Source: Hanleya hanleyi (taxonomy: Eukaryota > Mollusca > Polyplacophora > Lepidopleurida > Hanleyidae). Taken from it: a stretch of 64,000 nucleotides of DNA. A program made the position numbers and the translations under genes. Shown here piece by piece: positions 35,701-50,700 of this stretch (its first letter is position 1; each line of letters opens with the position of its first letter). The notes beneath the pieces were generated by a model. The model saw only the letters and a program-made list of their open reading frames with translations, was not told the DNA's origin and searched no databases. The stretch lies in NCBI GenBank assembly GCA_036873755.1, contig JAVTVY010025039.1, positions 1 to 64,000 of the forward strand, in the 5' to 3' direction.

Positions 35701-38700
35701 AGAGAAGAGCCGGACGACTCCTTACCATCCAGAAGGCAATGGAATGTGTGAAAGGTTCAACCATACCTTGTGGATCATGTTGACGAACAGAAGTGCGACT
35801 CGAAGAGTTGCAGTGTAAAAAGTCTTACAACGCGGCAAATTATGAGAGTCAGTCACCGTTGTACTAATGTTTGGACGTCACTCTCGGTTAGCCATGGACG
35901 TCTGGGGATAGATCAGAAAAAGGCGAGTACGGATGACAGAACAGCATATGCTAACCAACTGCGGCAGAGGCTCGATTTTGCTTATCAAATTGCAACTTCT
36001 GAAGCAGAGAAATCGCCCTCTAAGTACAAGAAGGTTTGAGAGTCTAACTTGAGGCCAAGTGGTCAAGTTTTGGTCAAGGATGATAGTGTCAGACGGGTGC
36101 ACAACCTGGCGAATCCTTGTGAGAGTACTCTCACATTCCAACCAAGATATTCCCGTGTTCATGGTGGTGAAGGACGGCGACCGCAAGGTAAGACTTATAT
36201 TGCATCGAAATTCACTTTCACCGGTCCAGTCTCTTCCAGGTCTGCCTAGCCAAGTGCCATCTAGACCCAGACAACCCCGACGTTCAGGGGTACTACGAGA
36301 GCATTCATATCATGAGACGGCAGAAACCGAATCTGAATCCAAATCTGAGACTGTGTTCAAGAGGATACTAGACAGACGAAACCCGAACTTGTTATGTCCA
36401 GCGTTCATTCATTCACTTAAATCAAATTTGAGATGAAGATGTGACTGGTACTAGGTATTGCTATAGGTGTGCACGTAAATATCGGGGACGAGTTTTCTTC
36501 AAGAGGGGTAAAGTGTCACCCAGTACTCGATTCTAATTTGTCTGTTGTTAGTCCTCCTGACCCAGACATCTATGATACATTACTTCATTCGTGTAACCTT
36601 ATGAAACGCGAGCCGTATTGGTCGTTTTGTTTACGTGGCGTTATGTCGTATTCTTATTGTAATCGACGGTAGGATTTAATCCGCATGTCTGTCGCAGTTC
36701 GTTATTCCGTATCGCAAGAAGAATGGGTTGAATTCCTGTTAGCCCAATTTGTGGAAACTGTGTGAACTGGGACAGCATATAACCTCTCCCCCACTGTCTT
36801 AGATTGTGCGATTGTCCTTTCAGGTAGGGGTTGATGCTATGTCCAACCATGGAGGTTGCCCTTATTCAATAAGACGGATGAGAAGAACTCATTATCATCT
36901 AATTTCACATCCACTATGATGTTCTAGCTTCAGCATATCATCGCTAAACTGCCCGTATTGTAAACTGCTATACGGTAATATAATCTCTAGTATAACGGTA
37001 GCGCTAAAATGTCAGAGGCAAGTTCTCCTGAACATAAAAAAAAAACAAGAGATGAAAGTTTAACCTCTATCTTTATTCTCGATATACAGACTTACCTTCC
37101 TTAGGATGGTTCAACGACACCATGTATAACGTATTACGAATACAATGTCCGTGTCATTCCACAGCCTATCTGTCATTGTTGTATATACGCTAATTTCCAT
37201 GTTGATTAATAAAAACAATATGTACATTATTTGTTGTTCTCGTCTTTCATGTTTCTTAATCTGTCACAGGGAATGCGCAGATAACACTGCTATACTGCTA
37301 CACGACCCAAAATTCTAGTTTTAGACTCGCAAACTCGAGATATATATCGCGACCTATCAAGAGATCAGTTTACCCCAGAGTCTACTTTATGTAAAATACA
37401 TTCAACAATAGGAGCCGTGTGTCGTTTGAGCAAGAATGTCGCATATGCAAGTATATGGTAAGAAGATATGTGTTTGGTTGGCTCTTACGTGCTTTAGTCT
37501 GTCATCGGCATTTCAACATGCTGATTTCGCTCGCAACAGCTTTGGTCCGATAATAAGAAAAATGTTCCGCAATAAATATGGCAAGCACTAGGTCGGAACA
37601 GCTTAAATATGTCTTGAGCAGTATGAAAAATCCGAGTCACAACTTACGCCTGTAGAGTTCTAGCTGATGCCATCATTGTTCACTGTCTGCCAACTACCGT
37701 TATGATGGATAAGAAAGTCCTGGTGATTAGTGTCCCTTTTCGTATCCATTTCTATTGCAACCAAGGACGGACACTTGTCCCCAATGTGGGAAAAAGTGTC
37801 CTAGCTGTGTTAGACGATATAGGAACCGGACACTCGTAATCATGGGACATTCTTAGCCTCCACACCGGCATTACTACCGCCAATGGGTATGCAGACAAAG
37901 TGGGAAGAAATGGTTCTCATTGGAAAATAAACCCCTCAAATCACCTTTCCGGCTCTGGCTAAAAGGTGCTACATTATTCTGAAACACTTTAATCTTCTTG
38001 CCCCGCTTTGATGGTAACTTAGGTTGAAGCGTCTCGAAGAGGACCAGATAACTCCTCTTGATTGGGTCAAGGTTATACCGGGTGCGATCTTCACGTACAC
38101 TCATGGATGGTAATGTTTCTTGCCTGTGTCCTCCAGGATGCACATTGCATTGATTCATTCACACAGCTGCGACTGTCACCAGACCTGGAAAATCGTCTAA
38201 GAAACTTGAGTATTGAGCATATTCCTCAGGGTATTAGAGAGGCTAGCAACACGAACGTTTTCGACATTGGAAGACCCAGCTCTTGGTATCAATTCTTAAC
38301 AACCTTGGGAGCGTCCAGTGCCGGAAATCAACGGTCCGAAATCAATAGTGGATTTTTCAAATCGGAATATAGCCATCTGAACCTTTTACATTTACGTTCT
38401 CCTAATGATGAGCCAGTTCAACTCGAATTGTTATTTGGTCTTGGTCTTACATCTGAACCTCTTCCTCGAATGGCTCGGTTGAAGACTTCATAATCTCTGA
38501 TGTGGTGAGGTATCCACCTTAAGCAATTCACATGTTCCAAGGATAAATACAAAATAATCAAGAGAAGTTATTTTGTCTGTGTGTCAAGAAAGATGTGAAT
38601 GAGAGTTTCGCATCTCAGGATAAGGTCTCAGTATTACACCGGAGATAGGATTCTTCTGCTGCATTTTCCTTCAAAGATGTGGCGGTTCAAAGAGTGACTT

Positions 38701-41700
38701 TGGCATGCATAAATAACCATTTTCTGATTAAATTTAACTGGACTGATGGTATGCGGGGCACAATGGTCCCCTACAAAAAAAAATCAGACAACTGTCCGAC
38801 TTGATTGCTTATCTTATTGGGTCATAATGAATCTGTTTGCTCACTCATCCAAAAGATCATTGAATAAACAATACCATCGTCCATTGCTTGCCCACTGCGT
38901 TCATCACTAGTTTCGATGAATATGCAGACTCCGTTCATAATTCACCCAGGGAAGCGAGTACAGGATGTCACAATGATGGATGTACAACGATAATGGAAGG
39001 GTGCGCAGATTTTGTCGGGCCAGACCAAGGTACCAGGCAGTGGGATGTACTTTCTCCATTATCCAATTTCCAAGAAGTCAATGTTTGCTTTTTTAAAATG
39101 CCACAAATTATTGAAGAATGGACTAACAGATATTGTTTGGATAATACATATTCCATGTAGGCCTACATGCATGACAAATTCAGTATGGCGTCTGTAGCCA
39201 TAACTGATGACGAATTTCAGTGAAAAGCATTACCGAAACAAACTTGCTCTCACATATATGGAACCACTTGTCAAATTTGAAAATCAATCGATACATCGTG
39301 TCAGAACATTTCAGTGAAAAGCAGGACCAACTTGCACTTCAATTTACCTATCAGAAGTGACTCGCCAACATTGAAATCAATCGATCCATCCTATCAAAAG
39401 ATATTGCTCGGTCAACAAAGATTCTAAACACATGTATGAAAAACCCAAGATAGCAACAACAGCCATATTTGAAGTCGCATTGCCATGATTTCGGTGAAAA
39501 GGAATAACAACCTTGCTCTCCGCATTCTAAAGTCAAACACCAGATTTGAAATCAATCGATATATTACCTTGTGTAAAACTATTGTCCGCACAGCAAATAT
39601 TCTGCGCTACATGTAAGAGAAATCCAAGATCGAGCAAGCAAATTTGAGCACTCATCAAAAGCAATACCTAACTTCCTCTCCCCAAATCTGAATAATTCCA
39701 TACATCTTCACAAAGGATATTGCCCGGACAACAGAAGTACGCAAAATTACAAAATCATGGACCCCGATATCCCCAAGTCCCCCCTCCCATCTCCGACGTA
39801 GAACAATGTATGCAGTTGCAGTGAAATACCGTAGTCAGTAGTGTTGTTGTGTCCCAAATCAGGTTCAATGGCCACATAACTTTTACTTTGGAAAATATGG
39901 GGCCTTCACACGTCCCCTGTTACACATATAGGCAGTATTTTATTATTTATGTCTGTCATCTTGGATTTTGGAAATTCATCGGCTCCTAGACTGAAATTGA
40001 CCAAAGGAGATGGTATGGTAAGGCGGGGTTTTTGCCCACAGCCAGCCGACCCATAGAGATGTACATTTCTTGTCGCCATCTGTCAATCACAATGCAATGT
40101 ACAACTTGTCAACGGACTAAATATTACGCTGGAAAAAGCCATATGTTCCGTACCACGGCGTTATTATTTCAGTACGTTGTAGTCGATCTTACATGCACAT
40201 ATTGGAGAATAAATACACAATTTAGGTGAATATATTGCCGTTGTAACGGGTAGCGACTGATCGTTCGATTTCAACTTTTGACTAGCCCGAAATGTCCACA
40301 CGGTATCGTGTCATTGACAAACAGTATTTATTTTACTTTTAATTGGTTCATAATGATAGCCTAAATCTTATTTCAGATAAACTGAACGAATTTTTTTTTT
40401 TTTGGCAAAAATGAAAATGATTGAAATAACTTGTTGACGTCACACATGTCCTGGGATTCGAACTCGGTAAAAGAAAATTTCGAGGCGCTTGTGATCCAAC
40501 GTGCGTATCCATTACATCACGACAAACGAACAACTGTAACGGTATTTTGTGACTTTAATCTACGTACGAAAACTTCAAACGTTATGATTCATAACTTTTC
40601 ATTTTATAGTATGAAGGACCAACAAGATTTTCCAGCAGTGGGAATATAATGTTACCGCACAACACCAGGTTAAATGTTTTTCTGGTCCAAGGGGACATTG
40701 CGTCTAAATGCGTGTCTGAATGACTCGATTTAGACCCCTTTTGTACGAAACAGTACAAGCTGTGGACTTCAGTTTCATGTCATAATTATAATCATAACGC
40801 AATCGCACTAAAACTTTCACATACTGTGTACTTATATTTTCTCTTGCCGTTACATTAAAACACAAGTATTTTTAGGACATTTTATTTTTTCGATTTCAAC
40901 CGCACCACGTTTAGGCCAAAATCCCGCCTTATCGTACCATCACCTTTGGTGTTTTTATCCGCCCTGTAACGATAAATTCGCCAAGCCACCTGACTATATA
41001 GATCCATCAACAAGAAAAGCACACATCTCCTGGGCAGAATAAGACGAGAAAAAGGAGAAAATATGTATCACTGGAGTTACGCCGTTGTACGTGTATATAT
41101 GTGTAACAGGGGACGTGTGAAGGCCCCATATTTTCCAAAGTAAAAGTTATGTGGCCATTGAACCTGATTTTTTTTTTTTTGGCAAAAATGAAAATGATTG
41201 AAATAACTTGTTGACGTCACACATGTTGCCCCTCCTGGGATTCGAACTCGGTAAAAGAAAATTTCGAGGCGCTTGTGATCCAACGTGCGTATCCATTACA
41301 TCACGACAAACGAACAACTGTAACGGTATTTTGTGACTTTAACCTACGTACGAAAACTTCAAACGTTATGATTCATAACTTTTCATTTTATAGTATGAAG
41401 GACTCCTTGGACCAACAAGATTTTCCAGCAGTGGGAATATAATGTTACCGCACAACACCAGGTTAAATGTTTTTCTGGTCCAAGGGGACATTGCGTCTAA
41501 ATGCGTGTCTGAATGACTCGAATTAGACCCCTTTTGTACGAAACAGTACAAGCTGTGGACTTCAGTTTCATGTCATAATTATAATCATAACGCAATCGCA
41601 CTAAAACTTTCACATACTGTGTACTTATATTTTCTCTTGCCGTTACATTAAAACACAAGTATTTTTAGGACATTTTATTTTTTCGATTTCAACCGCACCA

Positions 41701-44700
41701 CGTTTAGGCCAAAATCCCGCCTTATCGTACCATCACCTTTGGTGTTTTTATCCGCCCTGTAACGATAAATTCGCCAAGCCACCTGACTATATAGACCCAT
41801 CAACAAGAAAAGCACACATCTCCTGGGCAGAATAAGACGAGAAAAAGGAGAAAATATGTATCACTGGAGTTACGCCGTTGTACTGGGTAAAACAGAAAGA
41901 GTAAATTGGCGAAGTATGCTGGAAAAATCATATGGCCCATCACCGGATTTCCTCAGTCACACCGAGAAAAAGCGAACGGGTCTGACGAAGTTGCGCTGAG
42001 AAAAAGAGAGGCAAATGGCCAGTTATCGGTGAGGTCAGTACCCATGGAAACTAGACTTAATTTCTACCTTACAGGCGTAACTCGGTTAAATGATGCAACC
42101 TCAGTGCGTTGCCAGTTATCGGTAAAGTTAGTACCCATGATAACCGAACTTAATTATTATCTTACAGGCTTAGCTATGTTAAGTGATGTAGTTATACCTG
42201 TCCTATGACATCAAGTGTGGTTCTGTTCAGCTCTTTCAACATGGTCACTGTAGTCTTGCCATCAGCCAACCCGCTCATTTTCTTCAAAAATTGATCCGAG
42301 GTCAGATTAAACTGTGTCATCAAACTCATCAGATATCTGGAGGATAAATGTTGTCATCTATATATATATATACATACATGCTCCGTGTCACTCTGGTGGG
42401 TGTAAATTGATCCCAAGGTGTCTTTTTGAACCGTGCCATAGTAAAGGACAGGCGGGTAAGAAGAGCCTGTTTCATTGCCCCATTTTAGAGGGTTGTTTAC
42501 GGAATTATCCCGTTCAAAGAACCTTCTATTTCCTTTAGAGTGTTTGAAGTCTACGCATGACATAAACATTTGTGTTTATCCTGATAAATCTGGTTCCTAA
42601 TTTAACAATTAACAATTGAAAATAATTCAACATCGTGTCGAACTGTTCAACCCATGGCTGCGTAGAATTTAACTCACATTGGCGTACCACAGTCCAGGAG
42701 TGGGGTGGTGAGTGTGTGTTACCCTCTATCCCCGCTCCTCGTCTTCCTAATTCCTTAACATAACTTTCCACAATATACATATGGGTCTACGACAAAACTA
42801 TAGCTGTACATGGTAAACAATCATTTTATTCTGAAAGAAAACTCACTTTCGATGAAATGCTGGATTCAGAAGGTTCCTCTTCTTGGACCAGTTCTCATGG
42901 TCACAATTGGAGACCAAGCCGTGACCAAGCCATCTGAATTACAAATATAACGCATAGGAGTTATTTGAATGAAAAGTTGAGTGAACCTTAGTGAAAATTT
43001 ATCCCGCCAAACTTGAGTGAGATTCACTCAATCACCCGAGTGATTTCACTCAAGGATAACAAATGTTGGCACCTTCACTGTAAAAATTGGTGTCATGTTT
43101 AACGTCTCAAAATGAAACATGATTTTGTCCCAACTTTTGGGACATGTGAGTACGTGTATGTTTCATATTAAAACGGCTTCATGTTTCAAATTGAAACACG
43201 TGTCCTTTTCACATGAGTTAATGATGTCTCAATATGAGACATGTCTTCAATAAGCACGTGTTCGTTTGAAACATGTAACGTTCTACATTTTGAAACGTGT
43301 TGTGTACACACGTCTCAAGCTGAAACATGTTAGAGCCGACTACATGCTTCAAAATGAAACGTCTAAGCCCAAACATGACTTAGTCCCAACTTTTGAGACA
43401 TGTCACAAGTGAAACGGATCTGTGCATGTCTCAAACTTGGAAGTGTTTCAAAACAGTCTACATCCCATTACTGTCAGACTGGCATGTGCATGATACCGGT
43501 ACTGAAACGAAAACATTCATTAAAAATCAACATACATCAAGTTTTATTCTCTTATATTCGTTGGAAGTCAAACTCAGGAACATGTATTGTATGAACAAGC
43601 AATAACCATATACAGAAACACATAAAACAGACTGCTCCTCAGGTTAACTCAAACCTAATAATGATTTCACACAGATGCATGATTGGTACATCAGAATCCC
43701 TGATGTGAACCCCGTTACCATAGAGTGAAAATTGTTCATATAACAATAATGTGCTCAAGGTTTGATTCCTTTATATCACGAATTCACACTTAAAAGTTAA
43801 AGATAATTTACTCAAGTCTCAACTTGCCATATTGGTCCGTTGACACGACATGATTGTCTGATCTGTGATAAAGTATTATCCCATATTGTATTCCATGTCT
43901 AATCCAGCACACTGGAAACATTTCTGAACATGGGTACTGTATTACTTAGGCCTACAAATATGGAATTGCTGAATGATACTGCCTTTGTTATTTTTCCTGA
44001 CATGCTACTCGCGATTACCTATTTCTGTTTCCGGGTGACTATAATTTCATTCCATTTTGGGGTATGGAATACGGATCGCAGATGATTATTAAAATCAGGG
44101 CTGGATTCGTCTTGAGTTTTGCAACAGTGATCACATTGTGGGATGAAGTAGAAACATTGTTGACACTGAACACTATTCAATATTCCAATACGTATGAAAA
44201 ATAATGTCCATTCTGTCTCCTTCTGATTTATATATGCCACTAAGGCCGAATCCCGTCCAACGCTGTAATGACGTGCGCAATCGTATTGACTCTGTTCAAA
44301 AAAATCTCCTGGTGCGCTACACATTCACAATTCAAAATACTGAATGTACCTTTGATCACACGGAGAACACAGTTGTTATTTCTTTCAGTGCTGCTCACAT
44401 TAGTGCCCCATAAGTGTCACTTTTATTCTGGCAACATTGCTATGTATTTTGTTGGTGTGCCGTAATATGACCATATGTTTTGAGCGAATACTCTTAAATT
44501 CAAAATGTCGGCCATGTAGGGTTCCAGTGAAGAGTCAAAATTTGGGCTGGGAAAATCTTACCAAAACAAATCGATAAAAAATGCATATTTGGAATATGAC
44601 GTAACTGTGAAGTCTTCAAAGCGGCTATCTTGCAAAAAAAAAATCACACTTCTTAGTTAAGCTGATGTTGTGAGAAGTTTCAGACCTCTATCTCAATGAG

Positions 44701-47700
44701 CAAAGACATATTTGGAAGGAGAGGGGTAGAGTGAAATGGCGCCTGGGCAGGCCTCAAATACCCTAGGCCTGGTTGAGATAAATTGTTATGCAAATAATTC
44801 AATTAAAATGCTCAGTCGATTAATCCACAATTTCGACATGTATCTTCCGGGTCGCTAAAGATCAGAAATAAATATCTGAAAGCCAGTGGTAATCATATCT
44901 TTGTTTGCAAATTGCTAGAGTTCTCTGTCGAAGTGTGTGAAGACGACCTGGTATGTAATTCCATGCATCAGACAGCACTATCCCTTTTGTACTCCGCTTT
45001 TCTTGACACATGTCGTCATGCAACTCGGTTGCACGTGTTTCAGCGTTGATGTTTCAAACAGCTTTTCGGACCGTTATAGTGAGACGCCAGCGCGATTGAA
45101 ACATGTCGCAACTCTCAAATAGTTGCATCATTACGTCTATGAGACATGTTGTCAGTCAGTTATATGAAGTAGCGTCACTGGTTACTTCGTTGCATTTCGG
45201 TTGTTACTGTCTTGCACGTGGCAACACAGCGGAAGGCAGAAGAAAAGCCCACAGAACAGAATAATATCTAGATAAAGCGAGCGTGTACGATTCCCAAAAA
45301 ATCTGACAGAACAACAATCTTTCACGCAATATAGAACGTAGACCTGCCGTTCTGTACCCCAATACACACTCCAAGCAATTGTTACAGGCACAGATTTCTG
45401 GAAGGACCTCCCCCGTTCCCGAGGGCGTCAGTCGGGAAGTCGGCTCTAAGAACCCTGAAGACGCCCTGGTTCTCCCAGTTTTTTCTGGACGGCTTTGTGC
45501 GTACCATGGGGTACCAAGACAAAGGAATCATACACGCGATTACAGTGAACTCACAATTACCAGTATAACTTAATCAAAAAGAAAAAAAAACAACAGAAAG
45601 AGACTTACGAACTTGTACATATAGCGATTCCTATTTACTTCTATTTATATCTCCTACTAATCTCTCATTGTTATTTATTATTTATCTATTTATTTATTTA
45701 TTTATATATTTAGCGCTGGAAAAGATATTCAATAAACAACGTAATGTACCGCGAGAATCGAATAAAACATTGAGTTGATGGGCCGCGAAATCCGAATGGG
45801 AAGCGGCCCTTAAACTACAATTTCAATGAATCAAAAACCCCAAAAATCTGACAGAACAACAGGTGGACCCTTGTAGACACTGTTAATGTCCAAACGCCCG
45901 TTAATGTCCAAATTGGACATTAACACGCAACGAGTGCGTGTTAATGTCCCACGTAGGACAATAAGACGCCAGCATGAATGTTATCGTCCAAACTTTGGAC
46001 ATTAGCGGTCGATATGTATCACTATTGTCCTAAAACAGTCCCGCCTCTGTTCCAAAATTTCATTGAGACCATTTAGCGCACGCCTACAAGAAATGTGATA
46101 TGACCACAAGATATTGAATTAGTGAAAAAACGAACTACGGACTATGAACTTTTAATGAGCACAAGAAAGCATTGAAAAAACACCAAGACACAGCGAAATC
46201 GCTTTGTAAGACTACAACCTGTGTTAATACATCCATCTTGCACTACGAGGAATCGATATGACCACAGATATTGAATTAGTAAAAAAACGAACTACGGACT
46301 ATGGACTGTTAGGACATTAAGACGCAACTTGTACATATTGAAAAAAAATCAGTTGCAGGTCGACCGCTAATGTCCAAATTTGCCCTAGGACAATAAGAGG
46401 CGGTTAATGTCCAAACTTAGGACATTAACAGGCACTCGCTGCGTGTTAATGTCCAATTTGGACATTAACGGGCGTTTGGACATTAACAGTGTCTACAGAC
46501 CCTGGCTGTAACAGTGCTCGAGGGTATATCAGGGTGCAGGGTGGCAGCTCTTGTCCTTTTTCAAACTTCCTATGACGAAATGCTTCTTCACCACTTACGT
46601 ACCCGTTCACCAAACAAATTTCGATTATATTTTTGTTTCCAGATTTTTAGGTCACAGGGACGTTGATATTTGACCACAATTTTGCTATGTTAAGTATTGT
46701 ATTCCCTCACAAGGTCAACTTCAAGTTTACTTGCATACACCCAATACAGGCAGTGCAACAAACAGTGATACACGTATGAACAGATTATGTTGCACAGACG
46801 TGGAAAGTCATTTGGCAATATAACATTGAATTTATCATTAAATGACAGTGATCCAAACCGTTGATACGCATTACTGAGGTCCAGAATTAATCTTTGTCTG
46901 AGGATTGTATAATGGAAGCAGCGTAGAAAAAAATGCCTCATTCTCCATGGTCCGAACAGATCAGGCACAGACGTTGGTCCAGCGGTATGGTGGGTTACAG
47001 TGTCGTCCGGTCTCAATTTTAAGGTTGTGATTACTTATTCTGAGTCAACCGAAGTCTTTTCTATATTTTCAGTTCCTTGTGTGAATTAAATACGGTTCAA
47101 CGGTATATACTTAATTGTTTTACATGCAAGTAGGTTTCAAGTTTATTTGAGGGTATATTTTGCACGCTGAGTTTGAACATTTAGGAAAAGATTTGATAGA
47201 TTCGATTTCACCATCTCTACTAACAATCCACAAGAATGGTTGGATTCGAGGAGATGCCAAATTTCAATCTCTGAGGTGAGAACCTTTACCTTCTGCATCC
47301 AACAGGCTTTATTTGAGCAAGAAGGGTCTGGCTGGATCGAAATGCATGATCGAGAAAGTGGTAGGTTATTCAACCTGGACATATACTTTATGAGATTTAT
47401 CATAATCTTGTTAGAAAGGGGATAACTAATTTGCAATATTTAGTATGTACATTTCCGGTGATTAATTTATCAAAAGAACCAATGGATTTAAAGTCAGCTC
47501 CCCATATTTCACTGCCGTAGAGCAGGATGGGATTAATTATGGTATTGAAAAGTTTCATTCTTGCAAGTGGTGGTAGTTGGGGCGTGCTTAAAAATTGATT
47601 GATTTAGATTATGAATGGCTTTCAGTCCTCTGCTTCTTAGAAACTTACCTCTATCATTAATAATTATGCCTAAATATGTGTAACTGCGAGCAATTTCAAT

Positions 47701-50700
47701 TATTTGCGTTCCCAGAATAAAACGTATACGGCATGCAAGCGTTTGTTAATTCTTTTATTGAAAATTAAAACTGGTAAACTATTGGATATGGAGAAATTAT
47801 TCACAGCTTCGAGGGACCTTTGCAACCCAGCCTGGTTTTCAGAAAAAATTACTAAATCATCTGCAGAGAGTAAATGAGACAGGGGTAAAAGTGATGCCTG
47901 AGCTGAAATTTGGTTGGAAACGGTTCTCTATATCGTCAATAAAAATATTGAAGAGGGTTGATGATAAATTGCACCCTTGCCTGACACCTCGCGAAGGAGA
48001 GTATCGTGGAGATAGACCCAAGGATTTTTGCACTTGGTAATTACTATTCATATATAAAGAATGCAAAAGATGTAGTATATTACCAGTTATACCTACATTC
48101 ACAAGCTTTCCAATAGAGTAGACCGGTCAATAATATAAAAAGCTTTCTTAAAATCTATAAAAGCTGCAAAGAGCGGTTTGTTACGGGAGATATACGAGTC
48201 CACGAGAGACTTCAAAATGAAAAGATTGTCCACTGTCCTATGATCGGCCCTAAAACCACCTTGGTTACATCTAGAAAGATTATTCTTCTCTATAGGTGCT
48301 GAATAATGCGAGAGTTGATTATTTTCGCAAATAGTTTCCCTAAGCTACTGCTCAACGCTATATATATAACTATCATTGTTGGGGTCTGACTTGTTACCTT
48401 TTTTATGAAGTGGAATAATAGTAAAGACAGCCCATCTTTTAGGAAATTTGCCGATGATCAAGATGAGGTTGAATAATTTAAGAAAATGATCTATTTTGAC
48501 AGGTATAACAGTTTTCAGTCATTCATTGTAATTCACATGCACTCCCACAAATTGCGATTTTATATGATTTTACGATTTTTGGCCCAGAGTGACGTTGACC
48601 TTGGACATATTGATCTCAATTCTGCCAGGTGTATACCTGATATAGCCCAATACATAATTGATACGCGGGCCCTATATTCATTCATAAAATAGAGATCTCG
48701 CTCCAGGCTCGAAGGACTTTGTTATGGCTGCAGTGTGCATGCGTCTTTTTCACTTCGAGTGTTTTGACAAACCTTTGTCCAAAAAGCGACACGAACGGTT
48801 CGTAGGACGGTTTACATTTTGGATGGCCTCCTGTTACAAGCAAGTCCTGAAAACAAAACAAGAAGGTTTAGTGATATATATCTATTCTATGATATAAACT
48901 ATCCTACACCTCAGATGTTTGCGATGATTTACTGTAATTATAGTGCAGCGAGTTGCCAGAAACATATTGATTTTCACAATATACACAATAAACATTGGAA
49001 GATATATTATCTAATGTCATTTCTGTAGTAATTTACTGTAAATTTGCGACAATAAAACTGCAGTAAACAATTTTAATACTTATCACGGTGAGGGAGGATA
49101 TATGAAAATCGGGATGTTTTGTGTGTCTTGTATAATCGATACCATGGAAACTACTTGAATCATATACATCCTACGAATCGTTGACTTTTCACGACTTTTG
49201 GTATTTGAAATTTAGTTTTTTAGTGGTTCTTTAAAGCTCCAATTTTTCTGCACTGGTGCACAGCCACTATTGCAAAAAGCACAATCACTGATTGATTGTG
49301 TACGAAAAAATATAATCTTCATATTTCATGCATAAGAATGGTTTTATTTTGTGTCTATTGAAATGCCAAACTATAACGGAGAAGATGAGGGAGGCCGAAG
49401 TATGGGGGGGTAGGGGTTTAGAATTAATGCAGTAGATTGAAAAATATGTAATAAAAATATCCATATATGTACGTAAATATCTAACAATTTTCTTCACACT
49501 CCTCATTAACTGATTGATTGTAAATGTTCCTTGATATTTTTTCCTCAGAGAATAAGGAGATAAATACCTTAACTGCTGCCCGATCAATGGTCACCACAAT
49601 TATCCTCTGCATCAAGAACATTCTTATCGTCTTTCCGTGTTCTAGAACGCTGCAATCAGACAGCAGACAAATGTAACAGTCATTAACATCTGGCATGAGC
49701 GATTTTGATTTGGGGAGGGGGGGGGGAGACTGATTCTCTGCTGATTTTCCCTAAATATTTTCGTTATCCCTGAGACTAGGAAGAGCTGAAACTTACCACG
49801 CTATATACTCATGGGTACAGAGTGGAAGTCAGCAACAGAGCGCATGCGCAGGCAGGGAATTGTGGGGAAAATGCATCGGAATGGACGTTTTGGGGTCGTG
49901 GTGGTCCAATAATGGGCGTACAGGACGGGTGTGGAATGGAAGTTACGTAATGGCGCGCATGCGCAGACCGGGAATTGTGCATTGAGAGGGACGTTTTAGG
50001 GCTGAGGTAGACCCATATTGGTCTGAATGGATCACTTGTGAAGTAGCATCCGACTGGACTAGCGCGTACTTACAGTAGGTTATAGTGCGCATGCGCAGAC
50101 ATGGAATTTTGAGAAAAAGGCATTGGAAAGGGCGTTTAAGGGCCGGAGTGGGCCAGTATTGGTCCGAATGGATCGTATGGGATATCAGTTTGAAGCGTCC
50201 AATTGGACTGGTGTGGACTTGTAGTGAGGCTATGGCGCGCATGCGCAGACAGGGAATTGTGGGAAAATGGCATCGGAATGGACGTTTTGGGGTCGAGGTG
50301 AACCACTATTAGTCGGGTTGGGTCGGGGAGGCTATCCATGTGAAGCGCGCTTCGAGACCGATCAAGTCATGGGGGGTGCATTGTTTTCTCCTAAATAAAA
50401 GATCCGGAAACACGGACTATAGCCCTAAAATATGGAAACCTCTATCAACCAGGTCAAAATGGGCTAATATCGGTTCCCAGCGAAACGTGGCCTGCTGAGA
50501 GGTGCAAGGTTAGTAGTAGAGCAAGCAGAAACCCAGTATATTTGCTCTATGGCCTTTGTGGAGTGCTTAACATTAACACCTTAACGCCCTATCTGAACTC
50601 CCTGATGCCTTAACGCCTTATCTTAACGCCTAAACGCCCTACCTTAACGCCTTAACGCTTCATGCTAACGCCATAATGCCCTAGCATAGCAGTTTTTACA

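Larger units (their letters stand above)
40385..41882. repeat. Tandem duplication of a ~700-bp segment carrying a tRNA-like SINE
   Basis: Copy 1 (about 40390-41083) and copy 2 (41166-41882) are nearly identical, from TTTTTTTTTGGCAAAAATGA to ACTGGAGTTACGCCGTTGTAC. Copy 2 has two small extra pieces (TTGCCCCTC-type at 41226 and CTCCTTGGA at 41401). The junction 41090-41168 is the reverse complement of 39860-39930, so an inversion accompanied the event. Confidence 0.9.
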
